This document shows positions 12,496 to 13,422 of a stretch of 13,422 nucleotides of DNA, one piece after another (position 1 is the first letter of the stretch; every line of letters begins with the position of its first letter). Source of the stretch: DASZHJ01 sp035581425 (lineage in GTDB: Bacteria; Pseudomonadota; Alphaproteobacteria; ATCC43930; CGMCC-115725). The stretch is taken from positions 1-13,422 of the forward strand of contig DATJVP010000026.1 in the NCBI GenBank assembly GCA_035581425.1. Direction: 5' to 3'. The position numbers and the translations under genes were made by a program. The notes under the pieces are model-generated. The model was not told where the DNA came from. It did no database searches and saw only the letters and a list, made by a program, of their open reading frames with translations.

Positions 12496-13401
12496 ATGGC
12501 GGAGGGCGAAATCCTGATCTTCGACCGGCGCGCGCTCCGCCGCCATCGCGAGCGCGCTGTGCGCCAGGGCGGGGCGGAGTTCCTGCTGGAGGAGACGGCC
12601 GAGCGGCTCGCGCAGCGCCTCGAGGACGTGACGCGCCGCTTTCCACGCGCCCTCGCGCTCGGGGCGCGCGGCGGCGTCCTCGCGCGGGCGCTCGCCGACC
12701 GAGGCGGCATCGAGTGCCTCATCGAAATGGAGGAAGGACCGGGCCTGCTACCGGCTGACGCGCGCGGCGGGCTGGTCGCGGAGGCCGAGGCTTTGCCCTT
12801 CGCGCCGGGCTCCTTCGATCTCGTGGCGAGCGCGCTCACCCTCCACTGGACGAACGATCTCCCGGGCGCACTCCTTCAGCTTCGCCGGACGCTACGCCCG
12901 GATGGACTGCTGCTGGCGGCGCTCCTCGGCGGCGAGACGCTGGGAGAGCTGCGCAACGCGTTCCTGGAGGCCGAGCTCGAGCTCGAGGGAGGCGCAAGCC
13001 CGCATGTTTCTCCCATGGCGGATGGGCGCGATCTCGCGGGGCTATTGCAGCGTGCGGGCTTCGCTCTCCCGGTCGTCGACAGCGATCGCCTCACCGTGAC
13101 CTACGCCGACGCTTTCGCGCTCATGGCGGATTTGCGTGCGATGGGTGAAACCAACGCGCTCCGCGAGCGTCGCCGCGGCTTCACGCGCCGCGCGACGCTG
13201 TTGCGGATGGCCGAGCTCTACCGTGAGCGCCACGGCAGCGCCGTCGGCCGCATCCCCGCGAGCTTCGAGATCGTGACCCTCACGGCCTGGGCGCCGCATG
13301 CGAGCCAGCCGAAGCCGCTCGCTCCCGGATCCGCTGTCGCCCGACTCGCGGATGCCCTCGGCACGCGAGAGAGGCCCGCGGGCGAGAAGACCGGTCGCTG
13401 A
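12496..13401 (+). CDS. NDUFAF5/BioC-like protein (SAM-fold, probable complex I assembly arginine hydroxylase homolog)
   Basis: A 301-residue protein of the methyltransferase-fold family that includes human NDUFAF5, which hydroxylates an arginine of the complex I subunit NDUFS7, and is often labelled BioC-like. It opens with LIFDRRALRRHRERA (7-21), the family hallmark. It then has a degenerate SAM-site region ALALGARGGVLA (52-63, lacking the usual strand-1 aspartate), FDLVASALTLHWTNDLPGAL (107-126) and RTLRPDGLLLAALLGGETL. The C-terminal motif DLRAMGETNALRERRRGFTRR (212-232) is typical of the NDUFAF5 branch and less so of true BioC, and no biotin genes are near. The ATG has only AAGG as a possible ribosome site and may lie at the RNA 5' end. 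The function is inferred from family membership. Confidence 0.82.
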   Translation: MAEGEILIFDRRALRRHRERAVRQGGAEFLLEETAERLAQRLEDVTRRFPRALALGARGGVLARALADRGGIECLIEMEEGPGLLPADARGGLVAEAEALPFAPGSFDLVASALTLHWTNDLPGALLQLRRTLRPDGLLLAALLGGETLGELRNAFLEAELELEGGASPHVSPMADGRDLAGLLQRAGFALPVVDSDRLTVTYADAFALMADLRAMGETNALRERRRGFTRRATLLRMAELYRERHGSAVGRIPASFEIVTLTAWAPHASQPKPLAPGSAVARLADALGTRERPAGEKTGR

Positions 13402-13422
13402 GAGCCGCAGCGGGGATATTTT

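Noticed and set aside
13402..13422. Sequence after the last gene ending in a short T-run as a possible terminator
   Set aside because: No stem of useful length precedes the four T bases, and the window ends there.

Overview
The window is GC-rich chromosomal DNA with tightly packed genes, frequent GTG/TTG starts and 1-4 nt gene overlaps. It looks alphaproteobacterial. The evidence is the cluster of an NDUFAF5/BioC-like protein, ComF, GrxC, a Nit-type amidohydrolase and a DUF1178 protein, plus a phosphoglycerate kinase of the alphaproteobacterial type (GGGDTVAAL and STAGGAFLEWLEG motifs). The genus cannot be named from the sequence alone. No rRNA, tRNA, CRISPR array, insertion sequence or phage gene was seen.

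Left part (1-3335, minus strand): four genes of a branched-chain amino acid type (HAAT/Liv) ABC importer in the order livH-livM-livG-livF, each overlapping the next by 1-4 nt. livF runs off the left edge. No periplasmic Liv binding protein lies in the window. The 257-bp gap upstream of livH holds a possible promoter, a small hairpin and a 16-codon open frame with a strong ribosome binding site.

Middle (3593-6551, plus strand): a PaaK/CapK-type adenylate-forming ligase and, 4 bp later, a secreted dipeptide/oligopeptide-type solute-binding protein with no permease genes beside it. Converging on them is a GT4-type glycosyltransferase (6572-7765, minus).

Right part (7852-13401): a 76-codon proline-rich small gene with its own TATAAT promoter and a dyad at the expected RNA 5' end. 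Next come a DUF1178 zinc-ribbon protein followed by phosphoglycerate kinase (both minus), a divergent class I methyltransferase (plus), then comF, grxC and a Nit-type amidohydrolase (minus), and finally an NDUFAF5/BioC-like protein (plus) divergent from comF. GrxC and the Nit-type hydrolase overlap by 4 nt and plausibly work together on glutathione: dithiol/thiol exchange, and removal of deaminated glutathione.

Most of the window is ordinary housekeeping and transport. The parts most worth a second look are regulatory or small: the leader ORF before livH, the promoter and dyad of the proline-rich small gene, the 58-bp comF divergent promoter that may give leaderless mRNAs, the structured grxC leader, and the unexplained pairing of a CapK-type ligase with an orphan binding protein. 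I did not find convincing evidence of a wholly new multi-gene system.
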